Shown here piece after piece: positions 1-8,739 of a stretch of DNA of 30,565 nucleotides. The stretch is from a virus. The position numbers and the translations under genes were made by a program. How positions within the stretch are numbered: the first letter of the stretch is position 1; each line of letters starts with the position of its first letter. The stretch lies in IMG/VR virus record IMGVR_UViG_3300042890_000202, positions 1-30,565 of that record; one strand, given 5' to 3'. The notes beneath the pieces were generated by a model, which was given only the letters and a program-made list of their open reading frames with translations, did not search any database and was not told the DNA's origin.

Positions 1-354
1 GATGAAGTAATCCACGAAGTTCGTAGGCAAAGTATCGAATGCAGAGTAACCCATCTGGATGGCTTCCCAATCAGACTCGAAGTTACTTTTGCAAAGCTGA
101 AGGTTTACCTGCAGGAACTCTGGCTGAAGGATAGCCTCGTTCAAAGTCAAAGTAGAAGTGTCTGTGAAGTCACAGGTCTGGTCTTTAACGATATCGTTCA
201 AAGCAACCCTCTTGAGGACTTGCTTGAATTTTACGTTGGGGATTACCTCGATTCCACCCTTAGCGATAGTATCGCCAGATAAAAGGGCAGCAGAGATATA
301 ACGTCCGGCAAATTCACCGGCATACGTTGTGGTCATTGAAGTAGTTGTGGCCAT
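1..354 (-). CDS. Major capsid protein, N-terminal 118 codons (gene continues across the window ends)
   Basis: The ATG at 354-352 opens a frame that runs without a stop to base 1, giving 118 codons beginning MATTTSMTTTYAGEFAGRYI and ending in DYFI. The other end of the window carries the rest of the same protein: if the shared 8 bases GATGAAGT are overlapped, DYFI continues in frame into GYNAAKVSEW and on to a stop at 29979, for 310 aa in total. The size, the position after protease and scaffold, and the G/A-rich central part fit an HK97-fold capsid protein. The leader is A-rich (AAATAAATAAAGCGAA) with no clear Shine-Dalgarno. Assignment as capsid rests on context and length rather than a signature motif. 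Confidence 0.85.
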   Translation of the reverse strand, partial: MATTTSMTTTYAGEFAGRYISAALLSGDTIAKGGIEVIPNVKFKQVLKRVALNDIVKDQTCDFTDTSTLTLNEAILQPEFLQVNLQLCKSNFESDWEAIQMGYSAFDTLPTNFVDYFI

Positions 355-364
355 TTCGCTTTAT

Positions 365-913
365 TTATTTGAAAAGTTTAGAAAACACTCGGTCTTGGGT
401 ATTAACAACACGCTCTGCACCGATGTGAAATTTCAGTTCGTGTTTTTTCTCTACGGGTGCAGCAACGATAGGCTTCTGAGCAGCCATTGTTACCTCTACC
501 GCCTTGGGCTCTTCAATGACCTCAGCCATCTCTTGCTTTTTGCCCATCTCTTGTTTCATCATTTCGACCTCTTCCCGAAGGGCAGATACCATCTCCATAA
601 CTTCAGTCATAGTCATCTCCTTCTCTTCCTCGGCAGCAGCCTCGATCTCGACTTCGATTGTAGGCTCTTCAGCCTTTAGCTCTTTGATAATGCCCTCTTC
701 CTCGATTACGAGGATGCGACCATCTTCCAGCTTATGCTCACCAACGGGTGCAGCGATTTGCTCGCCATCCCCTCCGATAAGGAATACATTTGCACCAGCC
801 TCAAATACTTCGGCTTCCACCTTAGTACCATCGACCAGCAACATAGAAGCAAGCTCTACTCTTTCGGGAGTAAGAGCGAGCTCGATTTTCTTGAAAACAT
901 CTTGCAGATTCAT
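365..913 (-). CDS. Probable capsid scaffold protein, 182 aa
   Basis: Acidic protein encoded directly before the capsid gene (10-nt gap) and after the prohead protease, the usual place for a scaffold. Residues about 1-85 look like a small beta-rich domain (MNLQDVFKKIEL, then KVEAEVFEAGANVFLIGGDG). Residues about 85-140 are very rich in E, M and K and should form a long helix or coiled coil (EEEKEMTMTEVMEMVSALRE). The tail is basic and may be the capsid-binding end. Scaffolds assemble with capsid subunits into the procapsid and are then removed, here probably by the XkdF-like protease two genes upstream. No catalytic motif is visible. Confidence 0.7.
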   Translation of the reverse strand: MNLQDVFKKIELALTPERVELASMLLVDGTKVEAEVFEAGANVFLIGGDGEQIAAPVGEHKLEDGRILVIEEEGIIKELKAEEPTIEVEIEAAAEEEKEMTMTEVMEMVSALREEVEMMKQEMGKKQEMAEVIEEPKAVEVTMAAQKPIVAAPVEKKHELKFHIGAERVVNTQDRVFSKLFK

Positions 914-953
914 AAGTAAATAATTGTTTTAGTTAAAATTGGGTATTTTACTC

Positions 954-1106
954 TTACCCTTTGCCACCGATAAACCCTATGCCTTGTGCTTGCATATCGT
1001 TCTTATCGCAGCATTTGCGAGAGTAAGTCTTACCATCGGGGCATAAACACGCCCGGTTGGAGTTTTGTGGTACTGGGGGCTTTGGCCCTTGGTTAAATCC
1101 TTTCAT
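954..1106 (-). CDS. Small cysteine-rich protein, 50 aa
   Basis: Short frame starting MKGFNQGPKPPVPQNSNRAC, with a compact cysteine motif CLCPDGKTYSRKCC and ending QAQGIGFIGGKG. Its ATG shares one base with the stop of the protease gene (TAATG), so it is probably translated by coupling. The C-x-C plus CC pattern suggests a metal-binding or disulfide-linked mini-domain. Small proteins of this pattern occur near head genes of Bacteroidota phages; their function is unknown. A head-associated role is inference from position. Confidence 0.65.
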   Translation of the reverse strand: MKGFNQGPKPPVPQNSNRACLCPDGKTYSRKCCDKNDMQAQGIGFIGGKG

Positions 1107-2062
1107 TATTTATTAAGTTCTTTAAGTTTAGATTCTGCCCACCGCTTTCCTGCAAGGCCTCCCCATAGCAGGAAGGATATTGTACCGCAGGCTTCGGGGT
1201 TTTTCTCATCGTAGTATTCCTCGGCTCTCGATAAGTACGAATACATCCGTGTGATTGTCTCTACCGATAGGGGCTTGCCTTGTGCCAACTGCTGCGCCCG
1301 TACCTTGCCTACCGGAGTAGCGCACTTATTGTTCACCTTTTCATTGGCCTCAATCCCACGCTTTGCGTTATTCTTTACCGCATCCGGATAGTCAGCGTAG
1401 GATTCCATCTCTAAGCGTTTGCCACCAGACCTGCGCTTGTCGTTTTTTATGATAGCATTTACGCTTCCGAAGATATACTGCTCTGCGATATGCTCGGCCT
1501 CTGCCATCTCGATCTGAGCAAGAGCCTCCTGCAGATCTTCGCCCCGGAGTTTCTCACGCTGGGCAAACCATCCCTCAATGCTGAATCCTTTTACCTTGCC
1601 CTCCTTGACGTACTCAGTCCAGATAGCATCGTTATTTACTTTCATCATTACAACCCAAGTGCCAGCAGGATACTCCAGCCCGTAGGTCTTGGACTTATCC
1701 ATCGATTCATCTTCGATAATCCACGACTCCACAACAGACAAGCCCGATAAGCCCTCTGAGTGCTCCAGCGTTGCGTTGTTCTGGTTGCCCTTGATCATAT
1801 ACAATTCCGCTGCTTGACGGATCGTGTCGGCAGAAAAATAGACGTAGTACTCTTCCCCGGTCTTGTCATCGTATCGGTAGATAGGCTTGTTTGGAACCAG
1901 AGCAGCCCCGATCAAGATTCGCTTGTCTTCATCCTGTACCTTAAACTGCACGTGCTTGGATAGAGCGATAAACTGCTCATCGATAGCCGGGTTCTCCACT
2001 ATGCTGATGGCATCGACTCCCATCAGTTGGTCATCCTCTAAAATTAGTTCGTAAATCTTCAT
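1106..2062 (-). CDS. Prohead serine protease, XkdF-like, 318 aa
   Basis: N-terminal half resembles the XkdF family of phage maturation proteases: MKIYELILEDDQ, VENPAID, a beta stretch, then His101 in NATLEHSEG and Ser161 in KGFSIEGWF, the likely catalytic His and Ser. It would cleave scaffold and possibly capsid during head maturation. A separate C-terminal domain from about residue 218 (SYADYPDAVKNNAKRGIEAN ... FLLWGGLAGKRWAE) is a module I recognise from other phage head proteins, where it is fused to portal or protease; its job is unknown. The start overlaps the tape-measure stop by 4 nt (ATGA). It lies directly upstream of scaffold and capsid. Confidence 0.8.
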   Translation of the reverse strand: MKIYELILEDDQLMGVDAISIVENPAIDEQFIALSKHVQFKVQDEDKRILIGAALVPNKPIYRYDDKTGEEYYVYFSADTIRQAAELYMIKGNQNNATLEHSEGLSGLSVVESWIIEDESMDKSKTYGLEYPAGTWVVMMKVNNDAIWTEYVKEGKVKGFSIEGWFAQREKLRGEDLQEALAQIEMAEAEHIAEQYIFGSVNAIIKNDKRRSGGKRLEMESYADYPDAVKNNAKRGIEANEKVNNKCATPVGKVRAQQLAQGKPLSVETITRMYSYLSRAEEYYDEKNPEACGTISFLLWGGLAGKRWAESKLKELNK

Positions 2063-3792
2063 CCTCCGATTGTTGCGCTGGAGCGTATTCTGCGTTCCAA
2101 CTGATTAGCATTTGTAATGTCTTGGTTTATGACATATGCCCTCATAGGCCTACCGAGCATCCCAGCGAGCTGGTTCTCCGTATTACTGAAGGATATGTTT
2201 GGTGTCATAGGTTGTGCCGAGGGCGAAGACGTAGGTATCGAGGGAGCTGAGGTAGAGCCTTGCACTCCCCCGGAAGGTTGGAACTTAGCAGAGGCGATTG
2301 TCGCTATCTGTGCTACTCCAGTCGCTGCCACGATTCCAGCCTTTACGAAGTTAGCCCCCGTGAGAGCATCTTGCGGTACTGCGAGCTGAGTCATAATAGC
2401 AGCAGCGGTACTTGCGACTGCCTCACCTATCCGGAGGGCTTTTGTTATCTTAAAGGTTTTCTCCGCATTCTTTTCGTTACCCTTACCCAACGCCTCCGAT
2501 AGCTGCGCTAACGCACCAAAGGCTTGCCCTGCAAGCTGAACAGATGCAGCAGCATTAGCCAGTTCATTGGCTCGGTCTTGCTTTGCGTACTTCTCTTTTA
2601 TCTCCCTCTTTTTGGACTCATACAACTGCGTAGCTTCTACGCCACTCTTGCCAGCCTTAATCGCTAAAGTCGTAAGGGCAAGGTACTGCTGCTCTGCTGC
2701 CGCAAGTTCCTGCTCCTGCGCAGTTCCTCCAGCATTACGCATCTGCGTAAGCATATCGTTATATGCCGAGATGTTCTGCCCTTGTGCGAGTTTACGAGCG
2801 TCTGCTGCTTTCTTTTCGATTTCCGCTACTTCCTTCTCGACCTTAATGCGTTCGGTTGCTGCATCGTAGGCTTTCTTTTCACGTTCCTCGATAGCCTTTA
2901 CCTCTTCCTCTGCTGCGGTTTTCGCTTCAGTACGTAGTCCTTTAAGTTCTGTTTCGAGCCTACGCTGCCTGCGTAACGACTCGGTGCGGAGTTCATTAAC
3001 CCTTGCCTCAGCTTCGGCCTGTTTTAGTAGGTCTTCATCGGTTGATTCCCCGATGGCTTTTTTCTCCTTTAGGTATTTGACGTACGCTTGTGCATTTGCT
3101 TGCTCTGCTTTCGCTACGTTGTTCTCCAGATCAAAGGCCTTCCGGACTGCCTTCTGCCTTTCCTCGATACTCTTGGTTTCGTCATCAGCAATAATACGAG
3201 CCTTTGCAATCTCTCGGTTTGCCTCTGCTCGCATCTTAATTAGATCCCTCTCCCGGTCTTCGATATTGTCAAGCTGCTCCGCTAACGCTGCACCTTTTTT
3301 TGTCTCGTTAACAATCTCATCGCCCAAGCCCTTAAACGCATTTTTAACGCTATCGACTGCTCCCTTAAAATCACCAGTAAAGAACTTTACCAGACCCTCG
3401 CCTAAAACCACGAATCGGTCGATTACGACCTTAACCGCAGCACCGACTCCACCCATAATCTTCGCAAACTCATCCGCACCTCTGGAGGTCTGCGTGAAGT
3501 AAGCGAACAAAGAGCCAAGCACCACTACAAAGGCACCGAGGCCTGTGGATATAAGCGCACCCTTCACGGTATTCATACCCACGACAAAGCTCTTCACTCC
3601 ACCGACCAATGCCTTAAACCCAGAAGCTGCACCGCCCGTGTACTTATCGATAGCCTCCGATGCAGAAGCCATTGTGCTGTTTAATCCATCGGTTTGCTTA
3701 TTGGTGTCGCTCAAAGCCTTGTTAAGCTCCTGCACGTTTAGAATAGCCTCGCCATTCTCAACCTTTAGCTTTATAACTTTCTCGACTGCCAT
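2059..3792 (-). CDS. Tape measure protein, 577 aa
   Basis: Long helical protein. A small N-terminal domain leads to a hydrophobic segment around residues 79-100 (ISTGLGAFVVVLGSLFAYFT), then a charged, alanine/glutamate/lysine-rich coiled-coil region (about 170-340) and an alanine-rich hydrophobic C-terminal third (ALRIGEAVASTAAAIMTQLA). This is the usual build of tape measure proteins, which set tail length and form the DNA-injection channel. At about 1.5 angstrom per residue the tail would be near 85 nm, and no sheath gene is seen, so a siphovirus is expected. It is unusual in lying after the tail-tip genes rather than directly after the chaperone gene. Confidence 0.85.
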   Translation of the reverse strand: MAVEKVIKLKVENGEAILNVQELNKALSDTNKQTDGLNSTMASASEAIDKYTGGAASGFKALVGGVKSFVVGMNTVKGALISTGLGAFVVVLGSLFAYFTQTSRGADEFAKIMGGVGAAVKVVIDRFVVLGEGLVKFFTGDFKGAVDSVKNAFKGLGDEIVNETKKGAALAEQLDNIEDRERDLIKMRAEANREIAKARIIADDETKSIEERQKAVRKAFDLENNVAKAEQANAQAYVKYLKEKKAIGESTDEDLLKQAEAEARVNELRTESLRRQRRLETELKGLRTEAKTAAEEEVKAIEEREKKAYDAATERIKVEKEVAEIEKKAADARKLAQGQNISAYNDMLTQMRNAGGTAQEQELAAAEQQYLALTTLAIKAGKSGVEATQLYESKKREIKEKYAKQDRANELANAAASVQLAGQAFGALAQLSEALGKGNEKNAEKTFKITKALRIGEAVASTAAAIMTQLAVPQDALTGANFVKAGIVAATGVAQIATIASAKFQPSGGVQGSTSAPSIPTSSPSAQPMTPNISFSNTENQLAGMLGRPMRAYVINQDITNANQLERRIRSSATIGG

Positions 3793-3923
3793 TGCCTCTT
3801 TATTTGTTGCTTCGCCTCTGACCAGCTTTCAACTATCTCCCATTTGCCTTTCGATATCTCTATCTCGTTGCAGATGCCATAGTGATCCCCTTTAAGCGCA
3901 GTAATTAAAAAACCTATATTCAT
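3771..3923 (-). CDS. Small hypothetical protein, 50 aa, in the tail operon
   Basis: Begins MNIGFLITALKGDHYGICNE and ends QQIKRQWQSRKL. I chose the ATG at 3923-3921 because it overlaps the stop of the preceding 855-aa tail gene as ATGA; an upstream in-frame start at 3956 would lie deep inside that gene. Its 3' end overlaps the tape-measure start by 22 nt. It has a basic C-terminus and no recognised motif. Small proteins between baseplate genes and the tape measure are common in this phage type; no function can be given. Confidence 0.6.
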   Translation of the reverse strand: MNIGFLITALKGDHYGICNEIEISKGKWEIVESWSEAKQQIKRQWQSRKL

Positions 3924-6487
3924 AATAGTTGCGTTCTTTCCGCTACCACACTCCACGTTTCTGCGACCTCCGTACCTCCGTGGTGCTCAAGTTGCAAATA
4001 CGAAGCGAAGCCGTTAGCCGTTTGGATAGTTATTCGATACCTATCGCTCGTTACATTATGAAGCCCGTGGATTGTATCGCCTGCTGCTCCCCGTACTATC
4101 GTGTAGTCCGTCTGATAGGAATACGTCTCACAAGTGAAAGTGATTCTCACGATCTGGTGATCCCCCTCCGCAAGGTCAAACAAAGGCGTAGCGTAATTGT
4201 GCAATGCCACACACCGGAAGTTCGTAGCCTCTAAGTCCGAAGTCACGGTGTACCAATACATCGTGTTCGTAGGTCGTGAGGTATTGGTGCTGACATTAGC
4301 GATTGCTGATTTCTCCAGACCTACAAGCCCTGCGCTTTTTGACTTCACAAACTTACTCGTACGCCAGTAGCACTTATTGTCGCTCCACTTATACCCATAG
4401 AACTCGCAGCATTGCTGCGTAGGGCTGCCGCTAAAGCTCACGGTTCCATCATTATTCAAAGCCGATACGCTGCTCGCACAGATCGAGGAGTTCACAAACG
4501 AAGCCCGGAATAGCTCGACCCTTGCAGTCATCTTATCCAGATCGTAGCCGTTTATCTTATTGATCCTCCAGTAGTCCCCATCGTAGTAGATCTGATCGTT
4601 AAGGTTCAGCAGAAATAACTCCGCAGGCTCCAGCACTATCGATACCTCAAGCATCACCGCATCCGTAGCATATAGCTCCAAAAGATACGTGGCGTAGAAG
4701 TCAGTCAGTAGGTTATTCTTTGGAGGCTTGGTGCCTTCTAATTGTGGTATTCCGAATGTTGCGGTAAACGTGCCCCCGTAGTTTACGTTGAATACCGGAT
4801 ACTCGTTCTGGACTTGAAAACTTCCATCCGCACTACGGAAGATATAATAGTTCGATGTCCCATTAAGGCCATTGAAATATAGCAGCCTTGGTGGGGAGTC
4901 GATAGGCTTCCCCTCCGCATCGAACATCTGAATAACGTCAAACGTAGTATTTGAATTTATCCGATTGGTAATTGTCGCAGCAAAGGGAGCCTCGATTGTG
5001 ATCTCACCTTCCGCAAATTGATTGCCCGTGTCCTCGACCTCTACGCTGCCGTGGGGTATTCCAAAGGAGGATACGTAAGCGTTGTCGATAATAGCGTTGC
5101 CATTAGCCATTAGCATTTTTATGGTCTTGCCCTGCAGTTCCGTAGTGGGTTTTATCGTGATGGGTTGGCTTACATCCACGACCTCCTGCCAGTTCCTTAC
5201 TGCGCCCGATCCTATCCAAGCATCGTAAGCAAAAATGCTTATCATATTCGGGATCTCCTTACTCGGAACGAATACGAGGTTAAACATCTTAGCGATTCCA
5301 GCGATAAAGTCCTTCTGCTTCATCTTAGGCAAGAACATCGAAGGATCTACATCCGACCCCGTAGGGTAGTCCGGTGCGCTGATCACGGTTAATTGGCAAC
5401 TGGATGCAAGCGTACCCCCGGATTCAATCCCCCCTATCCGGAACGATACAAGATTGCTCGTGGTTAAGTCCCTAAAGAAATGCACGAAATCAATCGAGAA
5501 CGCACTCTCCGTTACGACATCCTTGCTCTGGATTGCAGTATTGCCCAAGTACATCGTAATTTGGTACATATAGTTTCCCGATGGCGAACTTATCACGCCC
5601 TGCACGTTAAACTTATACTCCCCGATAATAGGCACCTCATACCGCCAAGTGCTGGTATTATAGTTGTTCCCGTTGTCATAGACCTCCGTGTTAAATCGGA
5701 TTATGCTTGGTGCTATGGTCGTGAGTTCTGGGATTGACAAACTCGCACTCGAGTACACTTGAGCCAGCCTGCTATTAAAGGATGCCTCCAAAGGCACAAG
5801 CCCCTCTTTGTTATACCCGAGCAATAGCATATCCGTGAACTTAGCATTGTTGAAGATCCCGGTTGCTGCTTCTATCGTGTACCCTGCCTCCGCAAATATC
5901 TGTTCGAAGATAATCGTGGCTTTTATCGCTGGGTAAAAGTCCGTTTCACGAAGTGGGGTAAACGCCTGCTGCGGAGAGAATAGCGTATCGCTTGCAAAGA
6001 CCCTCGTATCTACCGGTACATATACTATATCCCCATCGAATAGATCTCCATTCCAACTGCCTACGATATTCTCGTAGTTGAAAATATGCATATATGATTC
6101 CAGATCCAGCTCACTTATTTCCTTTTCGCCTACGTTACGGGCGAACCTTGCGTTCTCCCCAGCGACCAGAACTTGGTACTGCTTCGCCATTGTGTTCTCC
6201 AGCGTTACATCGAGCAACTGAAGGTAGCCGCTGATCATAATAAGGTCATCGCTGTAAAGCGTTACGTCCTGCTTCGCATACGCATTAAACCCTCCGCTGA
6301 TACTTACATCGTAGTAATGCTTAAAGAACTGATTATTTACATCCGTTGCGGGAAGCGAGAAGCTCTTCGATATCGGGCTGAAGATAGCAGCAGGATCTCT
6401 GAGGTCAGCGAGGTTATAATCTACGCTGATACTTTCATCGCTGAATAGATCCAGATACCCCGTGGTGGTTTGCAGCGTTAGAGCCAT
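3920..6487 (-). CDS. Large tail-tip/baseplate structural protein, 855 aa
   Basis: N-terminal part (residues about 1-130) has the pattern LRDPAAIFSPISKSFSLPAT ... NNQFFKHYYDVSIS ... SGYLQLLDV, which I recognise from large tail proteins of Bacteroidota siphophages. The middle is beta-rich with a likely hub-like domain, and the C-terminal third carries a cysteine motif (QQCCEFYGYKWSDNKCYWR, about residues 668-690) followed by a beta domain. It probably builds the tail tip or adsorption device. Its start overlaps the stop of the 423-aa gene by 10 nt. Family membership is from pattern recognition only. Confidence 0.7.
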   Translation of the reverse strand: MALTLQTTTGYLDLFSDESISVDYNLADLRDPAAIFSPISKSFSLPATDVNNQFFKHYYDVSISGGFNAYAKQDVTLYSDDLIMISGYLQLLDVTLENTMAKQYQVLVAGENARFARNVGEKEISELDLESYMHIFNYENIVGSWNGDLFDGDIVYVPVDTRVFASDTLFSPQQAFTPLRETDFYPAIKATIIFEQIFAEAGYTIEAATGIFNNAKFTDMLLLGYNKEGLVPLEASFNSRLAQVYSSASLSIPELTTIAPSIIRFNTEVYDNGNNYNTSTWRYEVPIIGEYKFNVQGVISSPSGNYMYQITMYLGNTAIQSKDVVTESAFSIDFVHFFRDLTTSNLVSFRIGGIESGGTLASSCQLTVISAPDYPTGSDVDPSMFLPKMKQKDFIAGIAKMFNLVFVPSKEIPNMISIFAYDAWIGSGAVRNWQEVVDVSQPITIKPTTELQGKTIKMLMANGNAIIDNAYVSSFGIPHGSVEVEDTGNQFAEGEITIEAPFAATITNRINSNTTFDVIQMFDAEGKPIDSPPRLLYFNGLNGTSNYYIFRSADGSFQVQNEYPVFNVNYGGTFTATFGIPQLEGTKPPKNNLLTDFYATYLLELYATDAVMLEVSIVLEPAELFLLNLNDQIYYDGDYWRINKINGYDLDKMTARVELFRASFVNSSICASSVSALNNDGTVSFSGSPTQQCCEFYGYKWSDNKCYWRTSKFVKSKSAGLVGLEKSAIANVSTNTSRPTNTMYWYTVTSDLEATNFRCVALHNYATPLFDLAEGDHQIVRITFTCETYSYQTDYTIVRGAAGDTIHGLHNVTSDRYRITIQTANGFASYLQLEHHGGTEVAETWSVVAERTQLL

Positions 6488-7749
6488 ACTCTGTTTTTAA
6501 CTTGTGCTGCGTATTCGAAATTGAAGGTGTACTGCACGAGGTTATCGTTAAGGCTTGTCTTGTACTCCTGCGAAGTATTTTTAAGCGTAACGTACCTCTC
6601 CTCCTCCACGAAATAAAGGATGTTTGATAGTAGCATCTCTTTTACCATTTGATTGTAGCCATCGTTTAAGAATCCCGTGTTAACGCTAATGCTATCCCTT
6701 CCGAAATTGTTAAAGGTCTTGGTAGGGGATGCGGTCGCAGGATTATAGGTAAAGGTACTCGAACCGATCGTGCCTACGTTGGTCTCATACTGCTCCTTGC
6801 TGGTGGATGTAGAGTTTGTTGATTTCTTAAATGCCACGATATAGTCCCACGCTCCGTACTTATTCTGGTAAGCGATTGTGATCGGGTCATACGTTACCTC
6901 GCACTCCGGGGTGAAGCGAGTGGTGTATGCAGCGTCATCCTCTCCGAGTTCCTGCAGCGCAGCCTCCAGACAAGCCAATGCCTCGCATACTCCACCATCG
7001 GTCTCTACCCTCCGGCTATACGCCACACTCTGGAATACTCCAAGGGATAAGTCGTAGTATAAGAGGTCTGCTACATCTTGGGGCTTGGGATCGATTACTG
7101 AATCGTTAAGGTTAGCAACGCCAGCAGGAAGGTAAAATAGTTTATTGGTAGAGTTTACCGAATCCACCGCACCGAAGTCCGCTATGTCAATCATAGCAGA
7201 TTGTCCATCGCTATAATCTACCCGCATCCCATTTACCAGAGCAGGCACTACCCCTATCGTAAGGGCTTGGTCGAGTTGGATATATTGGATGCTGCTTCCG
7301 CTTGTCATTACTCCCGTGGTGGTCGTAGCATTTACCCCATCCACGAACTCCGTATAGCCATCGTAAGCGTTTATCGTGTTGGATGTGGCAGTAACTGAAG
7401 CGATGCCTCCTGCGGTGGTGTACTCCCGAAACTTGATCTGTACATTGCATACGGTCTGATCGTTATCCGTAGCCGTTCCAGCAGCGTGGTCGATATTGGT
7501 CTGCGATAGGTACGAGCTTACGATATTGCTGATATCAAAGTATCCGTATAGATTGCTGATGCTTTCCTTCGGTTTGATAAGGCGATAGACATAGGATCCC
7601 GGAACGGAACTGCTTGCTCCAAACCAGATAAATACATCCGCAACGTACTTGAATCCTGCGTTACCGGAATTGTTACTGCTCACAGAATAGACCATAGGGC
7701 TGCCAGCGAAGGAGCGAGTCGGTGCCTGCTGCGTTATAGTGATTGCCAT
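6478..7749 (-). CDS. Tail structural protein, 423 aa (distal tail/baseplate candidate)
   Basis: Begins MAITITQQAPTRSFAGSPMV and is beta-rich throughout. Around 6940-7013 it carries the motif RRVETDGGVCEALACLEAAL, a short Asp-Gly/Glu/Cys segment that recurs in two other virion-region proteins of this genome (28764-29276 and twice in 25847-26167). The C-terminal part (RDSISVNTGFLNDGYNQMVK ... FVEEERYVTLKNTSQEYKTS) resembles tail proteins placed just before the large tip protein in related phages. The start codon touches the stop of the gp10-like gene. A distal-tail or baseplate role is inferred from order. Confidence 0.65.
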   Translation of the reverse strand: MAITITQQAPTRSFAGSPMVYSVSSNNSGNAGFKYVADVFIWFGASSSVPGSYVYRLIKPKESISNLYGYFDISNIVSSYLSQTNIDHAAGTATDNDQTVCNVQIKFREYTTAGGIASVTATSNTINAYDGYTEFVDGVNATTTTGVMTSGSSIQYIQLDQALTIGVVPALVNGMRVDYSDGQSAMIDIADFGAVDSVNSTNKLFYLPAGVANLNDSVIDPKPQDVADLLYYDLSLGVFQSVAYSRRVETDGGVCEALACLEAALQELGEDDAAYTTRFTPECEVTYDPITIAYQNKYGAWDYIVAFKKSTNSTSTSKEQYETNVGTIGSSTFTYNPATASPTKTFNNFGRDSISVNTGFLNDGYNQMVKEMLLSNILYFVEEERYVTLKNTSQEYKTSLNDNLVQYTFNFEYAAQVKNRVWL

Positions 7750-8258
7750 TACTTATATTTTAGATTCAATTTCTTTATGGTGAACTCGATAAAGTTCTCA
7801 ACGTCAATGCCATACGCTTCGACTATCTCGTTTGGCAGTTTGGCGAAGCCCAAGTTAAAAGGCCTCGTGTAAAAGTCAGAGGGCTCGATTCCCTTGGCTT
7901 TGATCTTAATCATTACGAGCCGAGCCGTATCTGCATAGCTTAGGAACTTCCCCTTGCCATCCTTAAACTGCAACCGCCTACGTGCAGCCCACGCATAGAT
8001 GGGCCCAAAGGGTGGCATCTTGCCCTTTTTTCTACCCTTATCCACCCATTCGCCATACTCAGCCATTAAGAAGTCGAACTCGAGGCTATTCGGCCCCGTG
8101 GTGATTTCATAGTCGAGGGAGTTGTATAACGTATTTGTTACATTCTTTTTTTTACGGGTGAGATTCTTACGGCTTTCCGCAACCAGATACTTCCCGAACT
8201 TATCAAGAGCCAGCCGGGTGTTCTCCGCTTTCTTTAGATCTGGATTACCGGAAGCCAT
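7749..8258 (-). CDS. HK97 gp10-like tail completion/neck protein, 169 aa
   Basis: Pattern matches the gp10-like family in Bacteroidota phages: an N-terminal helix (KFGKYLVAESRKNLTRKKKN), NTLYNSLDYEIT, then the beta hairpin AEYGEWVDKGRKKGKMPPFG, and a basic C-terminus. Such proteins sit at the head-tail joint or close the tail. I chose the ATG at 8258-8256 (MASGNPDLKK), which overlaps the stop of the preceding gene by one base (TAATG); a longer start at 8315 would overlap that gene by 58 nt. It is followed immediately by the 423-aa tail gene. Confidence 0.7.
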   Translation of the reverse strand: MASGNPDLKKAENTRLALDKFGKYLVAESRKNLTRKKKNVTNTLYNSLDYEITTGPNSLEFDFLMAEYGEWVDKGRKKGKMPPFGPIYAWAARRRLQFKDGKGKFLSYADTARLVMIKIKAKGIEPSDFYTRPFNLGFAKLPNEIVEAYGIDVENFIEFTIKKLNLKYK

Positions 8259-8725
8259 TAGCAGATAATAGTCGGGTTCGGAGTCTCTATCTGGAGCGTT
8301 GCCTTCCATCCGCACACGGTGGACTCGAAGTCCTCATCGAAGGGCTCGCATAGAGGGTCGTTAACGAGCCTAAATCCATCCGTGTATAGATCACCCCTGC
8401 GGAGGCTTGCGATCATCTCCTGCATCGAGAATAGGCTCCTATGGTATATGTCTTGCTTCTGCGCTACCCCCTCAAAGGAATAGGGTACGACATTCGGATC
8501 TTGCTTGGAATAGTCCATCGCATCCATTACCAGAACATCGATTGAATAGATCACCGTTCGCTCCAGTACCTCAGCCGTTCCAGTAAGGATATGGCACAAA
8601 GGGAAGAGGGTCATCTTCCGCATATCGACATCAAAGATGTTGCCCCACGTTACGGAGTTCACATAGGAGGAATTGTCGGCTGCTGATTGCAAAGCCTCGC
8701 AGATTTGATAGTATCCGTACTTCAT
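8258..8725 (-). CDS. Tail terminator-like protein, 155 aa
   Basis: Starts MKYGYYQICEALQSAADNSS and ends in a beta strand LQIETPNPTIIC. The composition, a helix followed by strands with an AEVLERTVIYSIDVLVMDAM core, and the position between chaperone and gp10-like gene fit a tail terminator or minor neck protein. It starts 14 nt after the end of the frameshifted chaperone frame. No specific motif proves the role. Confidence 0.6.
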   Translation of the reverse strand: MKYGYYQICEALQSAADNSSYVNSVTWGNIFDVDMRKMTLFPLCHILTGTAEVLERTVIYSIDVLVMDAMDYSKQDPNVVPYSFEGVAQKQDIYHRSLFSMQEMIASLRRGDLYTDGFRLVNDPLCEPFDEDFESTVCGWKATLQIETPNPTIIC

Positions 8726-8739
8726 AAATAAAGAACCCT